A stretch of DNA of 64,000 nucleotides from Gordonia polyisoprenivorans NBRC 16320 = JCM 10675. Lineage in GTDB: Bacteria; Actinomycetota; Actinomycetes; Mycobacteriales; Mycobacteriaceae. The notes below the pieces were generated by a model. It did no database searches and was not told where the DNA came from. It worked only from the letters and a program-made list of their open reading frames with translations. The DNA lies in assembly GCF_000241325.1 (NCBI RefSeq), contig NZ_BAEI01000009.1, positions 1 to 64,000 of the forward strand, given 5' to 3'. Each line of letters begins with the position of its first letter. Position 1 is the first letter of the stretch. The translations under genes and the position numbers were made by a program. This document shows, piece after piece, positions 16,181 through 25,872 of this stretch.

Positions 16181-17215
16181 TCAGCCGGCAGATGAGTACG
16201 TCGGGACGGGTTGTGCGTCGAGGTCGACCGCACCGTTCATCGGCTGGTCCACCTCCGCGGTCGTCTCGCCACCGTAGGTAGCGGTGTAGTGCGCCCGCCA
16301 GGTGACCCCACCGAACACCGATACCGAGGTGGGGGTTGCCGGATCGAGTTCCCGGACCAGGTCGTGCAGACCGCTCGGCGCGCGCCAGCGGACCGAGGAG
16401 ACCTCTGCCGAGCGGTACAGGCGTTGCACGCATCCCGGCCGATCCGTCGAGGCGTCGGCCTGCGTGGAATTCGCGCATCGATCCAGGTAGGTGTGCAGCG
16501 CCGAGTCCACCGCAGCATTGCCGGCGTCACCGAGGGTGACGCCGGGATCGGCCCTCGTCGGCGCCGCCGCACCCCCGGTGACGTCGGTCGAGTCGGTGAC
16601 GGCGAGGTAGCGATTGCTGCTTCCCCAGACAAGACGGCCCGGAAAGACATAGGCGGTGCCGATCCCGGCGACCGGCCGACCCTGCAGCGACAGACCGGGA
16701 ATCGTCGACGACGCCAGTTCCACCGCGGCGAGACCGTCGTCGACCAGCCATCGCCGGCCGTCGCGCACCGTGCGATACGTCGTGCGGACCGGATGGCCAC
16801 CGATCCGGAACTCGGCACCGACATCGGCGGACTCGCCGGCGGTCCGGGAACCGGGTGGTGGGGTCGGCGCGACCGGAGTCGTCGAGCCGCCGCTGCTTTC
16901 ACCCGAACCGAGCTCGCGTGCGAAGACGTCGGTGATCGCGGCGGCGGCGTGCGCCCGCGCCAACGCGTCGGACGTCAGGAACTCGCGCGACGAGGGCTCG
17001 GTCATCAGCGCGAGCGCGGCGGCACCGTCGTCGTCGGCGACCGCGCGCAGAAAGGCGGAGACCGTCTCGGCCGGGGTGGACGGCGAGGAATCCTCACGTC
17101 CAAGGGTGAACACCAGCGTCGTCGCCACGGCAACGACGATCACCACCAACGTGGCGGCGCCGGCGAGCCATCCTCGTCCCGGCCGGCGACGCCACGTGGT
17201 GGTGGGCTCACTCAC
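16181..17215 (-). CDS. Membrane-anchored hypothetical protein downstream of htpG
   Basis: A 344-residue protein with a basic N-terminus (WRRRPGRGW), one membrane helix at about 16-38 (WLAGAATLVVIVVAVATTLV) and a large domain outside the membrane. The first outside part, TPAETVSAFLRAVADDDGAAALAL, resembles the small alpha-beta helper domains (DUF4878/NTF2-like) of secreted actinobacterial proteins; the rest is not recognised. A Gly-Ser-Pro-rich linker lies near 120-145. The GTG at 17215 overlaps the htpG stop by 8 nt, suggesting coupled translation; a longer frame would run through the htpG repeat. Confidence 0.68.
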   Translation of the reverse strand: MSEPTTTWRRRPGRGWLAGAATLVVIVVAVATTLVFTLGREDSSPSTPAETVSAFLRAVADDDGAAALALMTEPSSREFLTSDALARAHAAAAITDVFARELGSGESSGGSTTPVAPTPPPGSRTAGESADVGAEFRIGGHPVRTTYRTVRDGRRWLVDDGLAAVELASSTIPGLSLQGRPVAGIGTAYVFPGRLVWGSSNRYLAVTDSTDVTGGAAAPTRADPGVTLGDAGNAAVDSALHTYLDRCANSTQADASTDRPGCVQRLYRSAEVSSVRWRAPSGLHDLVRELDPATPTSVSVFGGVTWRAHYTATYGGETTAEVDQPMNGAVDLDAQPVPTYSSAG

Positions 17216-19304
17216 CCGACTGCGTCGCCCCTTCTGCGTCCGCCCCTTCTGCGTCCGCCCCTTCTGCGTCACCCTTCGGCGACTCCCCCGCGGTGTCCCC
17301 TGCCGCAGCGGCACCGTCCTGCTCCTGCGCGCCGAGCGAATCGGTGAGCGTCGCCGCCAGCAGCCGGGCGAACGCGGCCGGGTCGTCGAGTTCGCCGCCT
17401 TCGGCGATCAGCGCCATGCCATAGACGAGTCGGGCGGTGTCGATGAGCGACTGGTGATCGGTCGTGGCACCGAACGCCTTGTTCAGGCCGGCGACCAGCG
17501 GGTGCGCGGCGTTGAGTTCGAGTGCCCGCTTGGTCTTGGGCACCTCCTGACCCGACGCCCGATACAGCTTCTCCAGCTGCGGCGACATCGAGAAGTCGTC
17601 ACCGACGAGGCAGGCCGCCGATTCGGTGAGTCGTTTGGACAGCCGAGCCTCGGTGATGTCGTCGGAGAGCGCCTCGCCCAGCCACGTCAGCAGACCCTCG
17701 AAGTCCTTGGCCTTCTCGTCGTCGGCATCGTCGGCGTCGGAGTCCCCGTCGATGCCGTCGAGGTCGACGGCTCCCTTCGCCACCGACCGGAACTGCTTGC
17801 CCTCGAATTCCAGGCCGGCACCGACCCACATCTCGTCCACCGGATCGGCGAGGATCAGCACCTCGATCCCCTTGGCGCGGAACGCCTCCAGATGCGGGGA
17901 GCTCTCGATCTGCTGACGCGACTCACCGGTCATGTAGTAGATCGAGTCCTGCTTCTCCGGCATCCGGCCCACGTAATCGGCAAGCGACGTCAGTTCCTCG
18001 TCGCTGTGGGTGGAGGCGAACACCGACGCCTTGAGGACGGCATCGCGGTTGTCGAAGTCGTTGACCAGACCTTCCTTGAACACGCGACCGAAGCTCGACC
18101 AGAAGGTCTGGTAGTCCTCCGGCCGGGAGCTGCGCATCTCGCTGACCGTCGAGATGACCTTCTTGGTGAGGCGGCGCCGGATGGCACGGATCTGCCGGTC
18201 CTGCTGCAGGATTTCCCGAGACACGTTGAGCGACAGGTCCGCCGCGTCGACGACACCCTTGACGAACCTCAGATACTCGGGCATCAGCTCTTCGCAGTCG
18301 TCCATGATGAACACACGCTTGACGTAGAGCGAGATACCGACGTTGCGCTCGCGCATGAACAGATCGAACGGCGCCTGGGTGGGGATGAACAGCAACGCCT
18401 GGTACTCGAAGGTGCCCTCGGCCTTGAGCGTGATGATCTCCAGAGGCTTGTCCCACGCATGCGAGACGTGCCGGTAGAACTCCTCGTATTCCTCGTCGGA
18501 CACCTCATCGCGCGAGCGCGCCCACAGCGCCTTCATCGAGTTGATGGTCTCGGGCTCGACGGTGGTGACGGTGGTCGGCTCACCGCCCTCTTCCTCGGCG
18601 GGCGTCGTGGTCGTCTTCTCGACATCCATCCGGATCGGCCAGCCGATGAAGTCGGAGTACTTCTTGACCAACGAGCGCAAGGTGGCCGGGTCGGTGTAGT
18701 CGTGCAGGTGGTTCTCGGTGTCGACGGGCTTGAGCGTCAAGGTGACGGCGGTACCCTGCGGCGCGTCGGCGACCTCGTCGAGGGTGTAGGTCCCGTCCCC
18801 GGTCGACTCCCATCGGGTACCGGTTGCCTCGCCCGCCTTCTTGGTGACCAGGGTGACGGTGTCGGCGACCATGAACGTGGAGTAGAAGCCGATTCCGAAC
18901 TGGCCGATCAGCTCGTCGGTCGCAGCGGAGTCCGACCCGGACTTCTGGGCCTCGGCGAGCTGTTTGCGCAACTCCGCGGTACCCGACTTGGCGAGGGTGC
19001 CGATCAGATCGACCACCTCCTCGCGCGACATGCCGATGCCGTTGTCGCGCACGGTCAGCGACCGCGGACCCGACTCGCCCTCGGCCGGCTTCACGGTTTC
19101 GAGCGTGATGTGCAGATCCGACGTGTCGACGTCGAGATCCTTGTTCAGCAACGACTCCAGACGCAGCTTGTCGAGCGCGTCCGAGGCATTCGAGATCAAC
19201 TCCCGCAGAAAGCTGTCCTTGTTGGAGTAGATCGAGTGGACCATCAGGTCCAGCAGCTGCCGGGTCTCGGCCTGGAATTCTCTGACTTCTGATGCGGTAC
19301 TCAT
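17208..19304 (-). CDS. htpG: Chaperone protein HtpG (bacterial Hsp90)
   Basis: A 698-residue ATP-dependent chaperone. The GHKL ATPase domain shows ELISNASDALDKLR, DNGIGM and GQFGIGFYS, followed by the middle domain with NVSREILQQDRQI and a C-terminal dimerisation domain. The ATG at 19304 is preceded by GGAGG at a 6-nt distance. Compared with E. coli HtpG (624 residues) it has an acidic insertion around residues 515-530 (DLDGIDGDSDADDADDEK) and a C-terminal tail of about 35 residues containing three ADAEG-type repeats. A hypothetical membrane protein gene overlaps its 3' end. Confidence 0.97.
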   Translation of the reverse strand: MSTASEVREFQAETRQLLDLMVHSIYSNKDSFLRELISNASDALDKLRLESLLNKDLDVDTSDLHITLETVKPAEGESGPRSLTVRDNGIGMSREEVVDLIGTLAKSGTAELRKQLAEAQKSGSDSAATDELIGQFGIGFYSTFMVADTVTLVTKKAGEATGTRWESTGDGTYTLDEVADAPQGTAVTLTLKPVDTENHLHDYTDPATLRSLVKKYSDFIGWPIRMDVEKTTTTPAEEEGGEPTTVTTVEPETINSMKALWARSRDEVSDEEYEEFYRHVSHAWDKPLEIITLKAEGTFEYQALLFIPTQAPFDLFMRERNVGISLYVKRVFIMDDCEELMPEYLRFVKGVVDAADLSLNVSREILQQDRQIRAIRRRLTKKVISTVSEMRSSRPEDYQTFWSSFGRVFKEGLVNDFDNRDAVLKASVFASTHSDEELTSLADYVGRMPEKQDSIYYMTGESRQQIESSPHLEAFRAKGIEVLILADPVDEMWVGAGLEFEGKQFRSVAKGAVDLDGIDGDSDADDADDEKAKDFEGLLTWLGEALSDDITEARLSKRLTESAACLVGDDFSMSPQLEKLYRASGQEVPKTKRALELNAAHPLVAGLNKAFGATTDHQSLIDTARLVYGMALIAEGGELDDPAAFARLLAATLTDSLGAQEQDGAAAAGDTAGESPKGDAEGADAEGADAEGATQSGE
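17226..17270 (-). repeat. 15-bp tandem repeat in the htpG tail, three perfect copies
   Basis: Three identical 15-bp units (17226-17240, 17241-17255, 17256-17270), CGCCCCTTCTGCGTC on the plus strand, encode the DAEGA pentapeptides of the HtpG tail. A degenerate fourth unit follows. Confidence 0.92.
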
Positions 19305-19487
19305 CGACGACCTCCACATGCTCATGGATCACCTATCCCCGACCGGGCGTGCGCCGCGGCGGACGCGGTCTGCCCGGGTCGGGGGACAACGTCGGATTTT
19401 AGCGAGCCGTGAACGCAGTACGCTGAACAGGGTCTCGCACGATCGACGGCGCCCGGTCGCCCGACACCGAGGAGGTGACGACGGTAG

Positions 19488-20240
19488 ATGACGGTTCCGC
19501 GGATGATGCTCGTGCACGCCCACCCCGACGACGAATCATTGTGGACCGGCGGCACGATCGCCCGTCACGTCGAACTCGGCGGCGACGTGTCGGTGGTGAC
19601 CGCGACCTGGGCGACGGGTACGTCCCGGCACGGTGAACTGCGCAACGCACTCACCGAGCTCGGGGTGACACGCGAGCCGATCATGCTGGGATTCGCCGAC
19701 GACGGGGTCCCCGTGTCGGCGCCCGGCGCGAAGAGATTCTGCGACGTCAGCTTCGACAAGCAGGTGCGGATTCTGGTCGGCCACATCCGCCGGCTGCGCC
19801 CGGAGATCCTGCTCACCTACGATCCGGTCGGCATCTACGGGCACCGCGATCACGTTCACGCGCACCGGCTGGCCCTCGCGGCCGCCGATGCCGCAGGCGC
19901 CTCCATGCTCCATCGGAGCACCGGACCGGCCTGGCGCATCCGCTCGGTGTACATGGCCACCATCGCCGACTGGATGATCGAGGACGTCGTCGACGACTTC
20001 TTTCCGACGATCTCCCGGTACGCCCTGCCGGGCACGCCACCTTCGGGCATCGACCTCGAACTCGACGTGTCGGCGTGGGTCAAGCAGAAGGCCGCGGCGG
20101 TCGCCTCACATCGCTCGGAAGTGGAACGCAGCCAGATGATCTCGAGTCTGATGAATCTGCCGCGCGAACGGCGTGACCGCCTCTTCGGCACCGAATGCTA
20201 CATCCGCCGCGACCTCGTGCGCGGCGGCGTCGACCTGTGA
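19488..20240 (+). CDS. PIG-L family deacetylase (MshB/Mca-like)
   Basis: A 250-residue zinc-dependent N-deacetylase. The metal motif HAHPDDES is at 10-17 and the third ligand region GHRDHVHAH near 122-130, as in MshB and Mca of mycothiol metabolism. Whether it acts on a mycothiol precursor or another GlcNAc compound cannot be decided; M. tuberculosis MshB is about 300 residues, so a different PIG-L member is quite possible. AGGAGGTGA lies 9 nt before the ATG. It is divergent from htpG across 183 bp. Confidence 0.85.
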   Translation: MTVPRMMLVHAHPDDESLWTGGTIARHVELGGDVSVVTATWATGTSRHGELRNALTELGVTREPIMLGFADDGVPVSAPGAKRFCDVSFDKQVRILVGHIRRLRPEILLTYDPVGIYGHRDHVHAHRLALAAADAAGASMLHRSTGPAWRIRSVYMATIADWMIEDVVDDFFPTISRYALPGTPPSGIDLELDVSAWVKQKAAAVASHRSEVERSQMISSLMNLPRERRDRLFGTECYIRRDLVRGGVDL

Positions 20241-20280
20241 GAAGTGTACTGCCACCCCGTCGTCCGCGCCGTCACTGACC

Positions 20281-20341
20281 TGCCGGCTCCGCAATCATCG
20301 ACCCGCCGGGTCCGCAATCATCGACCTGCCGGCTCCGCCGG
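20281..20341. repeat. 23-bp repeat at the 3' end of recD, about 2.6 copies
   Basis: Two 23-bp copies (20281-20303 and 20304-20326, differing at a few bases, both with CCGCAATCATCGACC) and a partial third (20327-20341) span the recD stop codon (20318-20320). Unlike other repeats here, the unit is not a multiple of three, and the recD stop lies inside it, so copy number changes could alter the RecD C-terminus. Confidence 0.8.
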
Positions 20342-22390
20342 GGAGGAGCGCAGTCCGCTCGCGCGGTGCACGCGACGACCAACCGCCGCCCGTAACGTCT
20401 CCGGGGTTCCGACGATCCGAACCCGCGACTTGGCGCGGGTGATGGCGGTATAGAGGAGTTCGCGGGTGAGCAGCGGCGAATCCGGCGGTGGCAGAACGAC
20501 GGTGACCGCATCGAACTGGCTGCCCTGGCTGCGGTGGATGGTCATCGCGTAGGCCCACATCGTCTCGGCCAGCCGCGCCGGCGGGACGAACATCGGATCG
20601 CTGAACTCGCTGCGCCGGAAGGCAACGGTCAGCGACGGATCGCCGGCCTCGGCGATCACCACACCGCAGTCCCCGTTGAACACCCGGTTCTGCCGATCGT
20701 TGGCGGTCACCAGGATCGGCATCCCGGGCTGTGGCGCCGCGAGGTCGGGCGTCACAGGCGGGTGGCCGGGGATCTCACCGCACCACTCGACGATCTGACG
20801 CGTCCACCCCTGCACACCCCACCGGCCCGCACGGTGGGCACACAACACGCGGTGTGAATCGAGCACCTGCAACGCGGTCGGCGCATCGCCGGCGCGGGCT
20901 GCCGACCACAGATCGGTGACCCAGGCGACGACGTCGCGGTGGATCGCGGGATCGTCGGGCTCGACGAGCACGATGTCGGCCAGCTCGCCGGAGCCGATGA
21001 GCTCGAGCACGCGATCGCCGTCACCGTCATTGACCGCTGCGGCGACCGTGGCGATGCCGTCGCGGTTGCGGAAGTTGCGGGTCAGTTCGACGATGCCATT
21101 GGCCAAACGCGGACGTTCGGATGCGGTGATCCGCGAGTCGTCCGCCAGGGCCATGATCTCGGCATCGAGTGCGGTCCCACTGTCGTGATCTGCGCCGCTG
21201 GAGTGTGTTGCGCCGCTGGAGTCTGTTGCGCCGCTGGAGTCTGTTGCGCCGCTGGGTGGCCGCTCGACGAGGTCGGCGAGCACCGCACCGGCCTCCACCG
21301 ACGCGAGCTGATGGGGATCACCCACCAGGATCAGGCGCGCATCCGGACGCACCGCCTCGAGGAGGTGACTCATCGCGGTCACCGACAGCATGGAGGTCTC
21401 GTCGACGACCACCACGTCGTGCGGCAAGCGGTTACCCGGTCCATTGCGCGGCCGCGAACCGGGTCGCCAGCCCAACAGTCCGTGAACGGTCACCGCGTGT
21501 ACCGGTGGGCCGCTTGCCGAGTCGCCCGTGACCGACGAGTCCGGGCCGAGCCCGCGGCTCATCCCGTCGAGTGAGGCCTGCAGCTGGGCGACCGCGCGGC
21601 CCGTGGGTGCGCACACCGCGATGTGCAGGCGTGCCGGGACGAGCCGATCGAGCACGGCGAGGATGCGCGCAACGGTGTAGGTCTTGCCGGTACCCGGACC
21701 TCCGGTGAGCACCGAGGTCCACCGCGAGGCGGCGACGGCGGCGGCCAGCCGCTGTCGAGGTGCAAGGCCGGCGCCCTCGCCGAAGACCTCGTCGAGGGCA
21801 CCGGTGACCCGCTCGGCCGAGACCTCGGGCACCGACGCGGCCCGTTCGGCGAGGACGGTGCGGATCACCTGCTCCTGCTGAAAGTACTTGCGCAGGTATA
21901 TCAATGGCCCGTCGACGGTGTCGGCGACGACCAGCGGCCGCAGGGGGCCGCCCTTGGCACCGACGACCAGCGGACTCGAGCGCAACCCGCCGACGAGTTC
22001 GTCGGCGGACGGCAGTGCCGGCATCACCGCTCGGCCGTCCGCCCCGACGGCACCGCCCACTCCGACGGCCCTGCGCTCCGGCGCGGAGTCGTGTTCTGCG
22101 CCCGCGGCGATGTCGGCCAGGTCGCGGACCGCCAGGCAGGTCGAGCCCAGGCGCACCGCGCGCACGGCCAGCGCTGCGGCGAACTCGGCGATCTCGGACA
22201 CCGGTTCCCCGCACATGCGGACCAGTCGGGTCGCGACGTGCACGTCGGCGGCGTCGAGGATGCCGACGGCGTTGGCCTCACCGAGCAGCCCGCGGGCCCC
22301 GTGCACCCGCCTGCCGTCATCGGTGTGGGCACCGGGGCCGGCGGGATCGTCGACCGGGGCGACGGTGTCCGGTGGTGTGGGCGGCGTCAT
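20318..22390 (-). CDS. recD: Exodeoxyribonuclease V subunit RecD
   Basis: A 690-residue 5'-3' superfamily 1B helicase subunit of RecBCD. Walker A GGPGTGKTYTV, motif II VVVDETSMLS, motif III LVGDPHQLASVEAG and the C-terminal AYAMTIHRSQGSQFD and LYTAITRAKSRVRIVG are present. The ATG at 22390 overlaps the recB stop (ATGA). A hexapeptide repeat (SSGATD) is inserted between motif III and the region containing motif IV. It is the last gene of a recC-recB-recD operon. In mycobacteria RecBCD works mainly in single-strand annealing rather than recombination. Confidence 0.95.
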   Translation of the reverse strand: MTPPTPPDTVAPVDDPAGPGAHTDDGRRVHGARGLLGEANAVGILDAADVHVATRLVRMCGEPVSEIAEFAAALAVRAVRLGSTCLAVRDLADIAAGAEHDSAPERRAVGVGGAVGADGRAVMPALPSADELVGGLRSSPLVVGAKGGPLRPLVVADTVDGPLIYLRKYFQQEQVIRTVLAERAASVPEVSAERVTGALDEVFGEGAGLAPRQRLAAAVAASRWTSVLTGGPGTGKTYTVARILAVLDRLVPARLHIAVCAPTGRAVAQLQASLDGMSRGLGPDSSVTGDSASGPPVHAVTVHGLLGWRPGSRPRNGPGNRLPHDVVVVDETSMLSVTAMSHLLEAVRPDARLILVGDPHQLASVEAGAVLADLVERPPSGATDSSGATDSSGATHSSGADHDSGTALDAEIMALADDSRITASERPRLANGIVELTRNFRNRDGIATVAAAVNDGDGDRVLELIGSGELADIVLVEPDDPAIHRDVVAWVTDLWSAARAGDAPTALQVLDSHRVLCAHRAGRWGVQGWTRQIVEWCGEIPGHPPVTPDLAAPQPGMPILVTANDRQNRVFNGDCGVVIAEAGDPSLTVAFRRSEFSDPMFVPPARLAETMWAYAMTIHRSQGSQFDAVTVVLPPPDSPLLTRELLYTAITRAKSRVRIVGTPETLRAAVGRRVHRASGLRSSPAEPAGR
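21191..21259 (-). repeat. 18-bp in-frame tandem repeat in recD, about 3.8 copies
   Basis: Units at 21191-21208, 21209-21226 and 21227-21244 (TGCGCCGCTGGAGTCTGT, the first with one change) and a partial fourth to 21259 encode the hexapeptide SSGATD/H in a loop of RecD. Confidence 0.9.
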
Positions 22391-25300
22391 CGTGGCGCTC
22401 CCGCCAACAGATCCGAGAGCGTCGTGATCAGCTCTGCGGGTACCGACCACTCGAACACACCGCACCCCGCTGGGGTCGACGGCCCGGCCATCCCGCGGAC
22501 GAAGTGGTACTGCACCGGCCCGAGATGCGCCGCGGCTGCGTACCCGGGCAGCCGCCAGCGCAGATAGCGATGCAGCGCAACCGAATACAGCAGCGCCTGC
22601 AACGGATAATGGGATCGGATCATCTCCGCGGCCATCGCCTCGGCCGAGAAGTCCTCGACCATCAGCGCCCCCGGGCGCAGTCGATTGGTCTTGTAGTCCA
22701 CCACGACGAAGCGTCCGTCGGGAATCCGCAGCACCGAATCGATGCTGCCGGTGAGGAATCCACGCAGACGCTGGGCGGGCAGCGACGCCAGGATCGGCAC
22801 ATACGGTCGCAGCAGATCGTCCGATGGCAGCAGGTCGCTCATCAGTTCGGCGATGGCGGCCAGTGGTGCGCCCGCGCCGGCGGGGTCACTGCCGGTCACC
22901 TCGGGCGGACCCAACGGCATCTCGAAGTCCAGCTCGGCCAACCGATCTCGCGGTCCGACGCTCCAGAGGTCACCGAATCCGAGTGGCGTGGTGAGTACCT
23001 TGTCGAGGGCGGAGGTCAACGCGTCGACATCCACCGGCATCCCATAGCGAGATGCCGATCGCTCGCACAGTTCGCGCACATGAGCTCGCCGATCGGGCGC
23101 GGAGGTGTCGACATACTCGAGGGTTTCGTGCACAAGGGTGCCGAAGGTCGCACCGAACGGCATGCCGTTCATCGGTGACGGCGTTCCGGCCCGCTCGCCG
23201 GCGTCGGCGATCGGCAGTGCCTCCTCGACAGCCTCGACGGGCTCGTCGTCCACGGACTGCGCCTCGGGTTCGGGTTCGCTGCCGCTGTCGCCAGAACCGA
23301 ATGACGCGTGTCCGGCAGCGGCGATGATCGCCGAATACGACGTACGCCGCCACCCGCTGTCGATCCGACCGCCGAACACCGCCGCGGAGAGCTCGTTCGG
23401 TGACCGCTCGGCGGTGTCGGACACCCACCGCCCGGGGTCGAGGCCGCCGGCGGATTCGACACTGATGGTGTCGGTACCCGCACCGAGTTGGACGAGCCGG
23501 GCCTCGCATTCGTCGGGATCGGGCACCCGCACCGACTCGGCGACGGTCGTTCCCGGCTCCATGTAGCCGGGCGGATGTCCGAAGATCAGTCGATGCAGCG
23601 CCGAGTCGCTGGTGCCGCGCGACGGTGCCCACCAGGCAACCACCTGCGACCCGGCGCGGGTCAGCGCCACGTACAGCTTGCGCAGGTCCTCCCCCGCATC
23701 CTCGGAGATGCTGCGGCGCAGGCGTTCCGGACGCCCTGTGGTGTCCAGACCGCCGACGTCGAGGTGCCGGTCACCGTTGTCGTCGTGGTAACGGAAGGTC
23801 TTCGGCGACGAGTTGCGGGCACCGTCCCAGCCGAACGGCACGTAGACGATCGGAAATTGCAGCCCCTTGCTGGCGTGCACCGTCATGATCTGCACGACCT
23901 GGGTATCGCGGTCGAGTCGCCGGGTCTGCTCCTCCGAACGCCGCCACAGCGATTCGTCGGCGATGCGGTCGGCCAACCACTCCACCAGACTCGAGAGCCC
24001 GCAATCCTCCTCCACCACATGGCGATTGCACACCGTCGACACCTGCAGCAGATCGGTGAGCATCCGTTCGCCATCGGCGCCGGCGAGCACACGACCGGCC
24101 ACGCCATGGTCGGCGAGTATCCGCTGCGCCATCGCGGCGAAGCCGCCGTCGTCGAAAGTCCGTGCCAGATCCGCCAACCCGGCCGCCAGCTCGGTCAGCT
24201 CGGCGTCGCCGGCACCGGCCAGCCGCTCGGGGTCCCAGCCGATGAGCGGTGTCAGCGCAGCCAGCGCCACCCGGTCGTTTCGTGCGGGCGACTCGATCGC
24301 CCGCAGCACCCACAACCAGTGCCGGGCACTCATGGTGGCGAACACGCTCGTACCGGTCCCCACCACCGACCCGATACCGTGGCCGCCCAACGCGTTCTGC
24401 AACGGCTCGATGGTGCGGTTGGCCGACACCAGTATCGCGATGTCACCCGGGTGCACCTCACGGACTCCGGAGTCGGTGGTGAGCTGGGTGCCCGACGCGA
24501 GCAGCGACGCGACATCGGCGGCGACGTCGGCGATGACCGCCGCGCGGACATCGTTGACCGAGGCGAATGCGCTGTTGCGCATGAGGACCGGGAAATCGTC
24601 GTGGCGAAACCAGCGCACGCGCAGCGACGGCACCGGTTTCTGAGCGTCTGGCGTTCGGGCAGCTGGGCCCGTCTCCGACGAGGTGAGCCGGGTGCCCGGG
24701 CGGCGGGCATTCACCTGGTGCACCGTGATCTGGTCGTTGCCGAGATTGGCGCCGCCGTAGATCCGGAACAGCGCCTCGACGAGGTTCTCGTCGGAACGCC
24801 AATTGGTGTCGAGGGCCAGGCGCTGCCCCGCCACCCGCACCGCGTCGAGGTAACTGAGGATCTCCGCTCCGCGGAAGGCATAGATGGACTGTTTGGGGTC
24901 GCCGACGAGCACCAGACGCCGCTGACCGTGAAAGCACCGGCGCAGGATCTCCCATTGGAGCGGGTCGGTGTCCTGGAACTCGTCGACGAGGATCAGCTCG
25001 AACGTGTCGCGGATACGCGCGCACGCGTCGGCGCCGATGTTCTCGTCGATCACGATGCGGTACAAGATCATCTGCAGATCGTCGTAGGTCCGCAACCGGG
25101 ACTCGCGCTTGCGGCGCTCGACGATCTCGCGTACGCGATGGCAGAAGTTGACGCGACGGGTCGCGGCACGGTCGGCCCGCGGTGCGCCCTCGGCGTCGGC
25201 GACACCGGCCGGGACGAGGTCGACGGCCGGATTGCGCACGGCCTCCTTGGCGATGGTCACCGCATCGTCGAAGGTGAACACCGGATCGTCGGGGTCGCGG

Positions 25301-25872
25301 CCGAAACCGCGCAGATACAGATCCAGGGCAGTCTCCTCGACGAGATCGTCGACGTCCTCCACGATCTCGTAGACCAATTCGCGTTCACCGAGGAACCCGA
25401 GCGCCTCGAGCATGCGGTTGCAGAAGGTGTGGGTGGTGGCGATGGTCGACGCGTCGAAGTCCGACAGGGCGCGCGCGAGTCGATCCCGGCGCAACGCGAT
25501 CGTCTCTGCGTCACCGGTGAGCATCAGCGAAAGCAGTTCGTCCGGTTCGGCGTCGGGCGTCTGCGCGGAAGCGGCACCGGGGTCGGGCTCGTCGGCTCGG
25601 GCGTCGATCGCGGTGAGCAGACCGGTGAGGCGTTCGCGCATCCGTTCGCGGAGTTCGGCGGTCGCCGATCGGCTGAAGGTGACCAGCAGCAGCTTGTCGA
25701 TCGGCAGGCCCTCGGCGATGTGCCGGGCCGCGATGCCGACGATCGCGTAGGTCTTCCCGGTTCCCGCGCTGGCCTCGAGCACGGTGGTGTGCTCGGCGAG
25801 GGGCTCGTCGAGCCGGAAGGGGCGCGGGGCGTCGAGCCGGCCGTGGGCGACACCTGCTGCGGGGAAGGTCAT
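22387..25872 (-). CDS. recB: Exodeoxyribonuclease V subunit RecB (helicase-nuclease)
   Basis: A 1161-residue protein with an N-terminal UvrD-type helicase (Walker A EASAGTGKTYAIV near 30-42, motif II VDEFQDTDPLQW, motif III LVGDPKQSIYAFRGA, motif VI LYVALTRAGSQV) and a C-terminal RecB nuclease domain with the catalytic FVVVDYKTN and upstream GSIDSVLRI. With RecC and RecD it forms the cytoplasmic RecBCD complex that unwinds and degrades broken DNA ends. Both ends overlap the neighbours by 4 nt (recC stop at 25869, recD start at 22390), indicating coupled translation of the three subunits. Confidence 0.96.
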   Translation of the reverse strand: MTFPAAGVAHGRLDAPRPFRLDEPLAEHTTVLEASAGTGKTYAIVGIAARHIAEGLPIDKLLLVTFSRSATAELRERMRERLTGLLTAIDARADEPDPGAASAQTPDAEPDELLSLMLTGDAETIALRRDRLARALSDFDASTIATTHTFCNRMLEALGFLGERELVYEIVEDVDDLVEETALDLYLRGFGRDPDDPVFTFDDAVTIAKEAVRNPAVDLVPAGVADAEGAPRADRAATRRVNFCHRVREIVERRKRESRLRTYDDLQMILYRIVIDENIGADACARIRDTFELILVDEFQDTDPLQWEILRRCFHGQRRLVLVGDPKQSIYAFRGAEILSYLDAVRVAGQRLALDTNWRSDENLVEALFRIYGGANLGNDQITVHQVNARRPGTRLTSSETGPAARTPDAQKPVPSLRVRWFRHDDFPVLMRNSAFASVNDVRAAVIADVAADVASLLASGTQLTTDSGVREVHPGDIAILVSANRTIEPLQNALGGHGIGSVVGTGTSVFATMSARHWLWVLRAIESPARNDRVALAALTPLIGWDPERLAGAGDAELTELAAGLADLARTFDDGGFAAMAQRILADHGVAGRVLAGADGERMLTDLLQVSTVCNRHVVEEDCGLSSLVEWLADRIADESLWRRSEEQTRRLDRDTQVVQIMTVHASKGLQFPIVYVPFGWDGARNSSPKTFRYHDDNGDRHLDVGGLDTTGRPERLRRSISEDAGEDLRKLYVALTRAGSQVVAWWAPSRGTSDSALHRLIFGHPPGYMEPGTTVAESVRVPDPDECEARLVQLGAGTDTISVESAGGLDPGRWVSDTAERSPNELSAAVFGGRIDSGWRRTSYSAIIAAAGHASFGSGDSGSEPEPEAQSVDDEPVEAVEEALPIADAGERAGTPSPMNGMPFGATFGTLVHETLEYVDTSAPDRRAHVRELCERSASRYGMPVDVDALTSALDKVLTTPLGFGDLWSVGPRDRLAELDFEMPLGPPEVTGSDPAGAGAPLAAIAELMSDLLPSDDLLRPYVPILASLPAQRLRGFLTGSIDSVLRIPDGRFVVVDYKTNRLRPGALMVEDFSAEAMAAEMIRSHYPLQALLYSVALHRYLRWRLPGYAAAAHLGPVQYHFVRGMAGPSTPAGCGVFEWSVPAELITTLSDLLAGAPR

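Noticed and set aside
16656..19292. An 878-codon open frame antisense to htpG
   Set aside because: HtpG on the other strand has all Hsp90 motifs. Long antisense frames are expected from GC-rich third codon positions.
20281..20341. Possible CRISPR-like repeats
   Set aside because: The 23-bp units are directly adjacent without spacers, only 2.6 copies, and run into a coding region.
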